Assembly (NCBI GenBank): GCA_037039925.1
Contig: JAXRKP010000079.1
Span: 217,750-281,749 of the forward strand
Length of the DNA: 64,000 bases
Reading direction: 5' to 3'
Source: Doris montereyensis
Taxonomy: Eukaryota > Mollusca > Gastropoda > Nudibranchia > Dorididae
Positions 30,095-42,339 of the stretch are shown here, piece after piece. The first letter of the stretch is position 1; each line of letters begins with the position of its first letter. The notes under the pieces were generated by a model. It was given only the letters and a program-made list of their open reading frames with translations, was not told the origin of the DNA and searched no databases. The position numbers and the translations under genes were made by a program.

Positions 30095-31972
30095 CAGATC
30101 AGAAAGAATTAAAGAACAAATCCATAATGAATATACGATGCTAGACAAAAAATAAAAAAGTCAGTCAAAGCGGACAAGAAAGCTTACTATGACATGTTGG
30201 GAGAAAGAGCAGAAAAAGCAAGCCAAAGACAAGATATGAAGACTCTATACCAGACAGCTAAAGAACTTTCCAAAGGATATAGGAAAAATGACACACCAAT
30301 CAAGGACACACAGGAAAGTTACTCTCGAGCGAAGCAGACCAAATGAACAGATGAAAAGCGCATTTCGAGTGTGTCTTAAACAGAGAAACGCCAAGGCTCC
30401 GCACGGTCATTAAACCTGCAGAAAATGACTTGGACATCAACATGCTACCCCCAACTTTAGATGAAATAAAAAAGGCAATAGAGAGTCTCAAAACAGGGAA
30501 AGCAGCAGGTGAAGATCAGGTGACAGCGGAAATGATTAAGATAGAAAAAGAAATGACCCCTAAAATATTACAAAGCATATTTCAAGAAATTTGGGAAACA
30601 GAAGAGCTACCAAATGAGTGGAGTGTTGGACTCATCGTCAAACTACCAAAGGAGATCTTTCTAAATGTGATAATTGGAGGGGAATCATGCTACTCTCTAT
30701 CACCAGCAAAATTTTCAGCAAAATATTACTAAACCGTATAAACCCTACAGTCAAACCAAAACTTAGAAAGCAGCAAGCAGGATTTAGGAAAGGCCATTCT
30801 TGCTCAAACCATATATTCACTCTTAGACAATTTTTTGAACAATGCCAAGAATGGAATGCTCCCCTGTACTCAAATTTTATAGATTTTGAAAAGGCTTTTG
30901 ATAGTGTACACAGACCTGCATTATGGAACATCCTACGACACTATGGCATTCCCTCCAAGGTAGTTAGCATAATCAAACTGCTTTACAGGGATTTCCATGC
31001 TAAAGTAATCTGTGGAAATAAATTGACGGAGAGCGTGAACATCAATACAGGTGTGAAACAGGGCTGCATTCTATCACCTTTTCTATTCTGCCTTGCTATC
31101 GATTGGATTATGAAGGAATCTGTTGAAAATAAGAAAACAGGACTAAGTGTGGACATTCACTGAAATATTAGAGGACCTTGATTTTGCTGATGATGTTGTA
31201 CTCCTGTCACAGAACATCACAGATATACAAACCAAAACACAGCGAGTTGATAACAATGCACAAAAACTGGGGCTACACATAAATATTGGAAAAACAAAAA
31301 TGATGAGGATGAACAACAAATCGAAACAACCGGTGAAACTTGGAAACAAGGAGATTGAGGATATACAAGCTTTCACATATCTCGGAAGTAAAATTACTCA
31401 AAATGGAAATTCTGAAGATGAGATCAAAGAAAGGTTAACAAAAGCAAGAAAAGTATTTGGATCACTGAATAATATTTGGAATTCAAGAAAAATCTCAATT
31501 AAAACAAAACTCAGATTCTACAAATCTAATATTCTAGCTGTCCTTCTTTATGGTGCTGAATCTTGGAAAACAACAAATAACATCTGCAGAAAGCTGGACA
31601 CCTTTCAAAACAAATGTCTCAGAAAGATCCTCAAAATATTTTGGCCAAACACGATATCAAACAACGACCTTCAAGAAAGAACATCACTGGAGTCAATATC
31701 CCAGATTGTGAGGAGGAGAAGATGGAAGTGGACTGGTCACATCCTTAGGATGAATGCTGATGCCATCCCTAAAATAGCCCTCAGATGGACCCCTCAGGGA
31801 ACAAGGAAGAGAGGTCGCCCGCTAGAATCCTGGAGGAGAAGCATCGAAAAAGAGATGAAGACCCAGGGATGGACGTGGGGGCAGATGACAAAATTGGCAT
31901 CTGATCGTGTTCAATGGCGATCCACTGTGTCGGCCTTATGTGCTGCCCAAGCACCACGAGGATAAGTAAAAG
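30095..31972 (+). mobile_element. Non-LTR retrotransposon copy B, inserted into copy A
   Basis: A 5'-truncated LINE ORF2 of a second family. Coding runs in three overlapping frame segments: 30430-30650 (IKKAIESLKTGKAAGEDQVT, EELPNEWSVGLIVKLPK), 30650-31163 (CDNWRGIMLLSITSKIFSK, QAGFRKGHSCSNHIFTLRQ, DFEKAFDSVHRPALWN, GVKQGCILSPFLFCLAIDW) and 31147-31965 (LDFADDVVLLSQ, FTYLGSKITQNG, LLYGAESWKTT, KCLRKILKIFWPN, ending SALCAAQAPRG). All RT motifs including FADD are present, and two frameshifts separate them. The 3' end is GGATAAGTAAAAG, directly followed by sequence of copy A. It is the best preserved reverse transcriptase in the window. Confidence 0.85.
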
Positions 31973-32375
31973 CCTTAATCAGTAGGGAATACAGTAGAGA
32001 ACAGGCAGCTGAAATGAAATATCTAAGAAGAGTAGTAGGGAAAACTAAAAGAGACACAATCAGAAACACAACAATAAGAGATCAAACCAAAGCAGATGGC
32101 ATAAAAACTAAGATAGAAATAAATCAATTGAGATGGTTTGGGCATGTAAACAGAATGAATGACAATAGACTAGCTAAATCAGTATACAGTGCTAAAGCCC
32201 AAAGTAAAAGACCAGAAGGTAGACCTAAAGGGAGAAAGTGGGAAGAAGATATAAGAGGCATTGAAGCATATAAATTAAACTTTTTGGAAGGGAAACAGAC
32301 CAGGGCATCCTGGAGAAAGATCATCTCGGGCATCTGAACCCATACACCGAAAGGTAGAATGGGAACTGATAAAGA
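31973..32375 (+). mobile_element. RTE-like LINE copy A, 3' part
   Basis: It resumes the family of copy A at CCTTAATCAGTAGGGAATAC. It encodes ISREYSREQAAEMKYLRR, RNTTIRDQTKADGIKTK, LRWFGHVNRMND and RPEGRPKGRKWEEDI, the usual C-terminal end of RTE-like ORF2, then a stop and GGGAACTGATAAAGAAAG. The aligned segment of copy C is at 56083-56490. About 170 bases present in copy C just before this point are missing, so the insertion of B was accompanied or followed by a deletion. Confidence 0.8.
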
Positions 32376-32704
32376 AAGGATTCAATTTGTTTATCATGTT
32401 TAGACATTGAGACACGTACATTTTAAAATTTAGGATAGGGTCCTACGGGAGCGGAATCAGCGGATCAAACAAAACTATGCCTTGTCAGGTACTTTCACTT
32501 TGTGTTGTGTAAGCAAGCAGCAAAAGTTGAGTCAGGACTACTAAACTATCCAGCTACGTTAGTAGCAAAAACCCGCCGTAAGTTTTACTTACAAGCTAAG
32601 ATGATAATGATAATAAGATTAGATTCTAGATCTAGATTCTAGATTCTAGATTCAGATTTAGATCTGGATCATATAATAAAGGCCTCAGATCTAGATCTAG
32701 AGAA
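32376..32704. other. Spacer with TCTAGATC cluster
   Basis: No gene. Positions 32618-32705 hold a dense run of TAGATCTAGATTCTAGAT-type palindromic units. Confidence 0.6.
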
Positions 32705-32794
<90 letters not shown>

Positions 32795-32819
32795 AAAGAG
32801 ACTCTCAATCTCTCTCTCT

Positions 32820-32850
<31 letters not shown>

Positions 32851-32870
32851 GGCCTACTAGATCTAGATCT

Positions 32871-32910
<40 letters not shown>

Positions 32911-32960
32911 ACTCTCTCTCTCTGCTCTCTCACCTATTCACTCTCTCTCAAGATGTTTAA

Positions 32961-33024
<64 letters not shown>

Positions 33025-33364
33025 TCCCTCTCTCCCTCCTCATCTCTCCTCCTCTCTATTTCCTCTCAATTCCCTCCCTCCCTCTCTCCCATCCCTCCCT
33101 CCTCCCTCCCTCCCTCCTCCCTCTCCTCCTCTCTTTCTTCTCTCTCTCCCTCACTCTCTCTCTCTTCCTCCCTCCTCTCTCCCTCTCTCTCTCCTCCCTC
33201 CTCCCTCCCTCTCCTCCCTCCCTCCCTCCCTCCCTCCCTCCCTCCCTCCTCTCCTCCTCCCTCCCTCCCTCCCTCCCTCCCTCCCCCTCCCTCCCTCCCT
33301 CCCTCCCTCCCTCCCTCCCTCCCTCCCTCCCTCCCTCCCTCCCTCCTCCCTCCCTCCTCCTCTC

Positions 33365-33395
<31 letters not shown>

Positions 33396-33455
33396 CCTCT
33401 CCCTCCTCTCTCTCTCTCACTCTCACTCTCATATATATATATATATATATATATA
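32705..33455. repeat. Polypyrimidine low-complexity region with (CCCT)n core
   Basis: Interrupted (CT)n at 32707-33020, mixed CCT/CTC repeats, then a (CCCT)n core at about 33217-33345, more (CT)n and a terminal (AT)n at 33431-33455. A TAGATCTAGATCTAG unit is embedded near 32860. Open frames across it are artefacts. Confidence 0.95.
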
Positions 33456-33456
33456 C

Positions 33457-33955
33457 TATCTATAATCTAGGTCTTGAATAAATCTAGATAATATAGATTT
33501 AGATCTAAACATAATAATAGAATTAGAGTGGTGTACCATCAACACAGTACAAGGTATAACATGAGTACAGCTAGCCAGTTCAGCTTGATGTGTCTGTCAG
33601 ATCAGAAGTTTAGATAGAAGTAATAGAAAGATTACCATACTCAGGTAGAATACACACTAGTATTAATAGGACTTTCAAGATCGGAGTACAGATTTTTTGT
33701 TCGCTGGTGGCTTTAATTCAATATAAAGTAAAGATTATATTTATCAAACTGTCTTTACATAATGTTCTAACACATTTCAATTGACAGAAATCATTTGTTA
33801 GACACAAGAATCCAGAGAATTACCAAGTCGAGCGTATAGCCTCCACACAGTGGCCAACTTCTTTTTTCTCACTGGTTTCACTGTCAGCAACATAAAATTT
33901 AGAATTTTTTCCTGCTCCAACTCTTTTGGATTGCCTAGCAACAAAGGGAAGATGC
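33457..33955. other. Intergenic DNA, nothing recognised
   Basis: AT-rich with a few TAGATCTA motifs at 33470-33510. No coding is supported. Confidence 0.45.
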
Positions 33956-33956
33956 G

Positions 33957-34210
33957 TTTCCCTAGCGACCTACGCTTACCTCGGCATGGGGGGGGGTTGT
34001 GGGAGGGGGATCGGGTCGTTCAGGGGGAGCTTATGAATGTGTCAGGTTAAGGGAGCAGGAATAAGGGATGGTTGATAGATGGTTAACAATAAAACGCATA
34101 TGTTCACCCCTATTGCTATGCCTTCCCCGGCGACCTACGATTACCTCGGATAGAGGGGGAGGGGGGGGAGTGGAGGTCGTTTAGCAGCGAGCAGGTTAAG
34201 TGATGGTTGA
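33957..34210. repeat. Imperfect tandem duplication, ~165-base period
   Basis: CGACCTACGCTTACCTCGG at about 33966 recurs as CGACCTACGATTACCTCGG at about 34131, each followed by a G-rich run and then CAGGTTAAG and GATGGTTGATAGA. The order is the same in both units. Confidence 0.7.
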
Positions 34211-36590
34211 TAGACTTTTTTTCATTTACTCACATTATTCATAACAATTTATAAATATAATACTTGTTACTTTAAATAAACTGCACACGTGATAGGCTTC
34301 CATGAATATCAAAAGGAAAGAATAAAACAACTTGCCTATTGTGGGATTTGTTATCTTTTAACAACGTACAATTTATTGTCATTTACACAATATCAATCAA
34401 TCAGTATGCCCAAACTACGCACCTTTTATGCAAATTAGGTAACATGGACTGGTGAAACGTTTACAAAAATGCTCATATAATATAAACGAGACACCCACAC
34501 ACTTCTCGGTAACAACATTTCTCCATAGTCCAATGCTATCTCGAACTATATGGTTAGTTTCAGTCCAATTTACGATAAAGTCTCGGTCCAGTCCGTTGTT
34601 ATTGTTACATTTGAACTGCTCGTTTTCATCAATCAGTCAGTCTATCGTCATTTGTCTCACTCGCTCATTGAACTGCTCGTGTTCTACCTGTTGTCGTTAC
34701 AGTCTTCAGTCCCATCCGTTGTCGCAATAGTGTCACACAATCTCTGATTGGCCCACATTGAAGGTAGCTCCTCCCACTGCCTCTTTATTTTACTTTCTTT
34801 CTTTCTTTATCCTCCACAAAAACCAAGCCCCAACTTTTTATCCCACCTCTTTAAAATAAACCCTCTTTATTATGTCCCTTGGGTGGTACCCGACTATGAA
34901 AATCCGTCCTCCCTGACCCTGAACCACCCCTCACCCCCAGTATTGTGACTGGTTTTACAGTCTTCGTTGTCTGACACCACAAGATTTAAGACGGACAGTT
35001 TATTTGTACATTTATATAAGCAATTCAAATGTCATTGACAAGGGTTAGCGTGACATAGATCTAGACAATGACATCAGATGGTATGGGGCACAAGGCCATA
35101 GCCCCACCCTCACCATAGCCGTGCATAGCCCATGAGATCTCACCATGTAATATTTTATTTGAAAGGTAAAGATTAAAGAAAGAAGCCAATAGAAGAAACT
35201 GATGTATATCGAAATCATGTTTTTACAGTACTCAAATTATGAATACCTAAAGGGAGTATTAATTTTACTTTTTGAAACATATCATTGAGTATTGAGTCAG
35301 CAGGCAACCCAGCGAGTTAGCTTTGAAGCTGCACATTCTTTTACACTGTCATTAGTGTCACAGTTAAACCAGCATTGTGCTTTAAGGCAACGCACACCAA
35401 ACAGAAATAGCTTTAGTAAGGCTAGGCTCAGATCAGCTTTGTCTGTATCTAATGGACTTAAACGAAATCGCTCAGCCTTCCGATCGACAACAAAGGCGAC
35501 AGGTCATGAATCTCTTTTTCTCTCCCTTTTTTTTGTTAACAATGACCCAGTCAATCTACATCATGTCTCTTGATGATTAATTGAAGCCCTTGGCGAGACA
35601 CATCAATATTTTACAGTTTTATTACAATCATGTAGACTTTTGAGACGTGGTCCATAAACAAGCCTCTTACTTACACTTTGCAAGCTGACCATTCTGTAGG
35701 AACCATTTTCCAGGTGCTAGGCGAGGGGCTTGCTAGCCAAAGCAAACACATCACAAGGCTGTCTTTCTCACGAGAATTCCAAAAACAGATGCACCCTTAC
35801 GGCTCAAGACATTCAATGGATAATCGATTTAAACCGCCTCTTTGTGGGAGTAGATATCATTAACGAGAACAACTTTGTACATTAACTACATGCAAGTTTT
35901 TAAATCGTTTGTTGCTTTTATTATAAGCGTTAATATTACAATCAACAGACGCTGCCACTGATCAACAGTTGTTTGAATTTTAGTTGCCAGAGAGTTAGAG
36001 AGTTTCCTTTCCTGTAAGCGGTCACTTTCTTATTATTTATTTTTTAAGGAAACGGCAAATGGTTGGACAAATTGTTTGCCTATGAAATGTATTCGATACA
36101 TCTGAGGTAGAATGGTTCCCATTTTTGTAAGATGTGAATCTTAATACGTCGCCAGTAGCTCATGGAGAAGGCCTTCAGTTGACTGTTTGTACATTATTTT
36201 TAAGAGATCCAGATTGTCAAAAAACAGTGTCTTGCATTGCAAGCTGCTTCATGTAAGTTGATGTCAACTTAGGCAGCAATCTTCTTGAGGAAAGAGATGA
36301 AAAAAACTTTAACTTAGAAGAAAATCGATGTTGTTTTTAATGGCATTGGCATGCACTGGGGGGAGGGGGGGGTGGCTGTCAATGGTATTCAACATTCCCT
36401 TTGTTTTCACATTCCAAGCAGATGAATTTGTGTAAGAAATGGAATTTTTCCCAAGTGTTCATCATGAAATTCAAACACTAACACAGTTTTCCTCCTTGTT
36501 TTAGAATTGAAATCAGAAGTACCTAATGTTTTTTAAATATTCCTGTTATGTTAAGACTTTTGTTAAAAATCATTTGACATATCATGTCTT
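34211..36590. other. Intergenic DNA upstream of XPA
   Basis: No recognised coding. Short open stretches (for example 35292-35573 and 34452-34730) have no family signature. The XPA promoter and any 5' non-coding exon should lie here. A strong pyrimidine-rich acceptor, TCTTTTTCTCAG ending at 36598, suggests an intron in the XPA 5' UTR. Confidence 0.4.
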
Positions 36591-36604
36591 TTTCTCAGAG
36601 CATT

Positions 36605-39600
36605 ATGGCCTCATCAGATTCCTCCAGAAATTCATCAGCATTGACAGCTGCTCAAAGAGCTTTAATTGAAAAAAACAAACAAAAAGCACTGCAGTTGCGA
36701 CAGTCAAGAGTCAGGAAACGACCAACAAAATTTGGAGTTGGCAGGCATGTCTTGAATTTGTTTTATAGATCTGTTGTTAAAGCATGAAAAGGTGGAACAA
36801 ATTGATTACAATATTAAAATACAATATTATAATATGAGAATGGAAAATACTGCAGATTCACTGTCAAGTCATCCCATACACATAGCTGCCAATTAGTAGG
36901 CCTATGTGTAACAAACGTATTTGGTATGTTTTTTGGTTTTACATCTGTATTTACATCGAAAATATATATATATATATATAAATACATATGAGGGATAACC
37001 ATTTTGCTTTAAAGAAGCCCAAAGTTAATAGTAGTGGCTTAGAGATTGGGATGAAAGTCTGAAGATGTCACTCTGAGGAAAACCATCGTCATAGCATTTT
37101 GCCAGAAAGGTCAACACTCAGTCGACTGCATTCACTCATCTCTATGTTTTTCTTAATTGTCCGGCAAATCATAAAGGATTATTTTTTAGAAATATTGATA
37201 TTGCTGTGACTGTCATACAATACTTCGGTTCTTTTCACACGCTGGATTTGTTACACTGCCGTTTCTGAGTCATTTGTTTCTATTTTCTTTTTCTTTTCCC
37301 ATTTGAACCCTGCACTGTGAGAAATGATATGTTTAAGATTTAAGCACATTACATTTGACACAGGCCCGAGCGAGCTTCAAATATCACAATCGCTCATGAT
37401 CATGGCTTACTGATCACAGTCTCATCATCGTCATAGTCTTACACAATTGATCACTGATCACAGCAATGCGAAAATATATTTCTCAATTCATTCTACACAT
37501 CAATCTCCGACTACTTATTGATTTTAATCCCTTGAAGTCTCGAACCATGCTTAGTTTTTCAAAAGATTTTAGAAATAGGCTGACATTGCCTAGCACTGAG
37601 AGATGTACCAGTTCTATATTATGCTCTATTAATTCTAAAGTAGCAAGAGAACCAATGTGCTTAATACATGTATTTTTCTTACATAATAATAATATATATG
37701 TAATATATTATATACATTTTACTGTTTGATATTTGTCATCAGTGGCTTAGATTCCAAGGTCTCCCATGCAACTATAGAGATAGACTCAGGAGCAGGCTTT
37801 TTTCTGGATGAACCGGAGGGAATCGGGAGCAACAGTAAAACACCAAAGCTAGAACCAGTGAAAATAAAACATCAGCCAGGTTTGTGAAATATCTTCTGTG
37901 GAGGTTGTGGCATCAGTGGCCGAATGGTTAGGCTGTCAGACTGGGGATCATGAGGTCCTGTGTTCGAATCCTGGCACTGCCAGGCCCGACGTTGTATTCC
38001 TTGGGAAAAACACTTAACACGTATTTTCCCCACTCGACCCAGGTGCAAAATGGGTACAAGCACTAGCTTGGGAGTAAAAACCTGCATCAGGATGTGATTA
38101 TCATCACCTGTTCCGCTTCATGCTATAGAAACCAGGATAAGCTCCAGCTCTATAGGTCGTGATGGCCTTTAAGGAACTTTACTTTTACCCTGTGAAGGTT
38201 AATTTATTTGCTGTTTTAAATACCATGTATTGTAAAAGCACAGAAAGAAACATTTCAATTCATTTTTAAAAAAATTAAGGTTTTAAGGAAAGATTTTATG
38301 ATCTTAGTATTTGAAATATCTGTCTTTACTCTTTATGTAAAGGGAAGTTAGATTGATGTCACTTCTCCTCTCTGTTTTTCTTTCTTTCTCTACTTTTCTT
38401 TCTTTCTTGCTTTCTTCTTTTGACTTTTCTTTTCTTTAGTTCTATTTTTTCTCGTCTTTTACTTTGTCCAATTTTTTAATCTTCTACCCACTTCTTTATC
38501 TTCAATTTTTCCCTCTTCTTCTTTGTGTTATTTTATTAATAAAATGTATTGCTCATAGTATTATTAGTGTCACTGTTATTATAGTTATCATTATTATTAT
38601 TTCTCCTTGTTTATGATTATGTCTTTGTCTTTTTTCAGGACCAGTTCTAGAGGTGGACAACCTCTTTTGTATTGAATGTGACAAAGAGTTTGAAGATTCC
38701 TACCTGTACAGTAAATTTAGTCACCCAGTTTGTGACAGATGCAGGTGAGGCAGGTTTTCGTTGTCCCTTCTTTGCTACTTGCCTCCTCATTTGTCATTCT
38801 GTATAGTTATCCAATATAATATTGTCTATTTTATCTATGCTCTGACTTTTGTGTATGTGTGTGTGTATCTGTCTGTCTTTGCATTTGTTTGTCTGTCTGT
38901 CTGCCTGCCTGCCTGATTTTCTTTGTTTATAGATTTGACTAAATTTTAATTTTCAGCTCATGAAATTTGCCTTATTTAACATCCTTGCGACATGCCTTGT
39001 TCTTTCAATGATAGATAGCCTTGTCTCAAAATATTTTTCTGAGAATACTGATATATATATATATATATATATATATAATTGAACTCTCTTTCAACTTTTA
39101 GGGATGAAGAGAAACATTCATTAATAACCAAGACAGATGCCAAGCTAAGGTTTCTGCTTAAAGATGAAGATTTTGACAAGAGAGCCTGAATTAAAATACA
39201 TTCTCCGAAAAAATCCACATAACCCAAGATGGGGTGAAATGAAACTTTTTTTACTTTGTCAGGTATGTACAATACCCATTCCTTAAGTTTGTTGCAAAAC
39301 TAGATTATGAAAGACTGGTTTGAATTTTTTTAATTGTTGTGAATGTGATTGTAAAAATACATGTGAGTTAAAGAAAGATCTTAATATGATTTGTATCTTT
39401 ATATTTATTGTTTTTGAGAGACTTAGTAATTAAAATAGTTTCTTTGCTAGCATGTTGGGATTCTTCGTATAAGAAAATAATTTCCCATTGATTGAAAATA
39501 TTCAACAAACTCTATATCATATCATAACAGAAAATAGCACTCAAATGAAATTTGGATATGTGTTTTTAGATATTTTCTGTTATGATATAATGTGAAAATA

Positions 39601-40062
39601 CCTGAAGTGTTGATTATTTTGCTCATCTATACATTATGGTAACAGATTTATGAATAAGTTGTTATATCACATGTATAAGCCACAAATAAATGTGTATTTT
39701 ACAAGGTGGAGAACAGAGCCATAGAAGTTTGGGGTTCAGAGGAGAAAATTGAGGAAGCAATGGAAGAAAAATCTGCCACCAGAGAGAAGGTCAAACAGAA
39801 GAAATTCAACAAGAAATTGAAAGGTACTACATTGGAAAAATCTGCTAAAGATACATTTTTTGAGACAAAACATGACTATTTATCTAAAGCAAGGTTTCTT
39901 AACTCTTTTTAGAGGAAGACACAAAGACTGCAGTTTTGTGTTCCGACATTAAACTGTTAGCTCTTGCCAATCACAGAGTGTGTTGCTCACTGATGTCCTC
40001 ACCAGGATGTGAAGGCTAGGCATGAAATAAGAGCATGAGGGCAGTGGCTTTGCTGTGTTTAT

Positions 40063-40098
<36 letters not shown>

Positions 40099-41028
40099 GA
40101 AGGGCATATTGTATGCATAATAATATTAATATGACAACACAATCATGTATCGAGAGCCTGACCTAGGACTTCCTAGTTAGTAGTGTGAGCTTCGGGCATT
40201 TATTAGCCATTGATTGACACAGCGAGAGAGAAACGAGTATGTAAAGATGTCATAATCTTGTATATGTGTATCTTTAATTTTAAAGAAATGTGCATCAACA
40301 AGGTTTATCCTAACTCATTAAGTCCACAATTATTTTGACTATTGAGTGCAACATCACATTGATTGGTGAGCACAACTGGTAGATCACCAGATATGGTGAG
40401 GAGGAAGATTTCAATGAAATAAAACCATATTGATTCAAAATTAAATTTATGATTTATAAAAACAATGAAGTCAGGAAAAATGCCATGATCAGAATCTTTG
40501 TAGCAAGATGCATTCAAATTTTTTATTAATGTAGTATTGTCGCAATTACTTTCATGTTGAGAATTTTTTATTGGCCGCTAACATCGGTGGTAGCTCAGTC
40601 AGTAGAGTGTGTGACTATCACGCATGATGCAAGAGTTCAATTCTCAATCTGTGCAAGTGAAAAAGTGTGTAAAAATTTAACTTCTGACATTGAAGAAAGT
40701 ACAATTTTAAGTATGGTGTTTAAATTCTCACTTTTACCACGCAGTTAATAGTCAGTATTGAAGTTAAAGATTTGCTGTAAGGCTAAACTGGCTGGCGCTA
40801 TTATTAATGATTTTGATACCTATCCCTGGAAGAAATTCCATTGTGTTTGCAGTAAAATTTTCTTTATTTTCCGCAGAGCTGAGAATGTCTGTTCGGAGTA
40901 GCTTGTATAGGAAGGACCTTTCAGGTCACAAGCATGACTATGAGGAAGAAGAGTATGATGAAGATGAGGACACATATTCCAGAACCTGCAGCACTTGCGG
41001 TCATGTGTGGACTTATGAGAAGATGTGA
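36605..41028 (+). CDS. XPA: XPA DNA damage recognition/repair protein, six exons
   Basis: Scaffold of nucleotide excision repair that binds damaged DNA, RPA and ERCC1-XPF in the nucleus. Exons: 36605-36744, 37743-37879, 38639-38744, 39102-39262, 39706-39823 and 40877-41028; about 271 residues once the frame break is allowed for, against 273 in human. The ATG at 36605 follows a probable 5' UTR acceptor at 36598; an upstream in-frame ATG at 36584 is the alternative start. Visible in order: an RPA32-binding helix (AQRALIEKNKQKALQLRQ), an ERCC1-binding motif GAGFFL (human GGGFIL), a C4 zinc finger (CIECDKEF, then VCDRC), the DNA-binding stretch ending EVWGSEE, an acidic tail, and the terminal CSTCGHVWTYEKM. 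Intron 1 has a GC donor (AG|GCATGT). Exon 4 carries a frame break at about 39181. Confidence 0.93.
37908..38192 (+). repeat. tRNA-derived SINE in XPA intron 2
   Basis: Box A TGGCCGAATGG at 37917-37927 and box B GTTCGAATCC at 37962-37971, 35 bases apart as in a tRNA head. The body contains CCTTGGGAAAAACACTTAAC, TTTTCCCCACTCGACCCAGG and CACTAGCTTGGGAG. It ends in AAGGAACTTTACTTTTAC. The same body is found at 53533-53809 and, interrupted, at 49797-50112. Confidence 0.85.
39102..39262 (+). other. XPA: XPA exon 4 with a frame break
   Basis: The exon reads in frame through LLKDEDFDK to 39180, then hits TGA at 39187-39189. The frame that starts at 39182 continues EPELKYILRKNP and WGEMKLF, matching the family. 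Neighbouring exons require a length of 163, and 161 is present. Two bases missing in the AAGAGAG run is the simplest reading, one extra base an alternative. Confidence 0.9.
40585..40665 (+). repeat. tRNA-like SINE head
   Basis: TAGCTCAGTCAGTAGAG (box A) from 40591 and GAGTTCAATTC (box B) from 40633, with no intact cloverleaf. It lies in XPA intron 5. A related head is at 45776. Confidence 0.4.
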
Positions 41029-41134
41029 CTTATAATATTAATACTGTGTATTTTTTTCTTCAAATCTGAATTGAAGAAATATACCTTGTGCAGGTGGTAC
41101 GCTAAAATAACATGCCTTGACACATAAATGTGTG

Positions 41135-41275
41135 TGTGTGTGTATATACTTCCCAATATGCCCATTGACTTGTGTAGGGCAGCCAGGAAGGCCCTCCACT
41201 TTTAGCTTTCATGGGCATATCTCCATGGCACTCAATAGGCTGAGCATGAGCAAATATTACCCCACTACTCCTGAA
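41135..41275 (-). mobile_element. 3' fragment of a LINE related to copy D
   Basis: The text TGCCCATT...GTAGGGCAGCVARGAAGGMYSTCCA matches the 3' end of copy D at 27966-28015 (minus-strand sense). Only about 130 bases remain. It lies in the presumed XPA 3' flank. Confidence 0.55.
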
Positions 41276-42276
41276 GTTTAGCATTAGTCATTAGCTCTGC
41301 TGTATGTTCCTAAGGGACTCTTAAAATTGTAAGTGAGATCACAGGATAGCTGGGTCAATTGATTTTGATCTTCAGGTTCAAAGACCTTGTCATTCTCATT
41401 TGTTGTCCTGTATCAGTGCCAGGAAAAAATTATTTACATTGACTTTGATACCAAGCTCTCCTGTTGATTTTGATGGGTTAGTAGTGGCTTTCCCATACGT
41501 AAAGAACACCTCTTGTTTAATTGCATTAGTGGATCTACTGTGTTAAGCATGAAGTGTCTGGAAATCTTATAATGATGGGTATAAGTGAACGCTAAGTTAC
41601 TACTACTCCTTTAGCTTAGAGATTCACTTATTCAAAATTGGTCCCAAAAAAAGGCCCAAACCCAAACTAGAACCAATCCCCTCCCTCGCCATCCATACCA
41701 AACCTTGATCACAAGTCCTATTTACAATACGTTTGTATTTGTATTTAGATGTATGATCTATACGTCATTTGTGCATGTTGTGTAGGGAACTGGTGATAGT
41801 AATTGAAGAAAAGATTGATTACTGATTGCCAATGGACAGTAAAGCAACGGGCATAAAGATGATATAGACAAATTTGCCTTTCTTCTCTTGTGAACCTTTG
41901 CTAGCCAGATTAGTAGTATGTAGAAACTTTCACTGCAGAAAATGTAAGTGAGAAAAATAACCTGAACGCTCACTGAAAGTGCAGTAGACTTATAATATAT
42001 CCAGACTTGAGACTGAGCAAAGATAAGAAGATATGGAATAGGGCAGAAAGAAGTGACACATGAAAATAAGACCTTACTTACAGTACATACAAACTCTTTG
42101 AATTTGAGATCCTATCTAATCTGAAGAAAGTGTTGAAATGCTTAGTCTGTAGGATGGTGAAAGTGAAAGATTGTGATTCAAATAATATTTGTTTGATCGT
42201 TTTGAAGTTGTACTAAAACTTAAGTTAATATTTTTTGACTACTTAGGCAATCAACATATTGTAAACACCATGAACC

Positions 42277-42282
42277 AATAAA
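42277..42282 (+). terminator. Candidate XPA polyadenylation signal
   Basis: AATAAA about 1.25 kb after the XPA stop. It is the clearest plus-strand hexamer I saw between XPA and PSMC3, and its use is inferred only. Confidence 0.25.
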
Positions 42283-42339
42283 GCTCATGAAGAAATAATT
42301 GCTGAAATATCTTTTTTGTATTTGGTTTGATTTACCCAT

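Noticed and set aside
35292..35573. 93-codon plus-strand open frame upstream of XPA
   Set aside because: There is no family signature, no supported splice context and no codon pattern distinct from the surrounding non-coding DNA.
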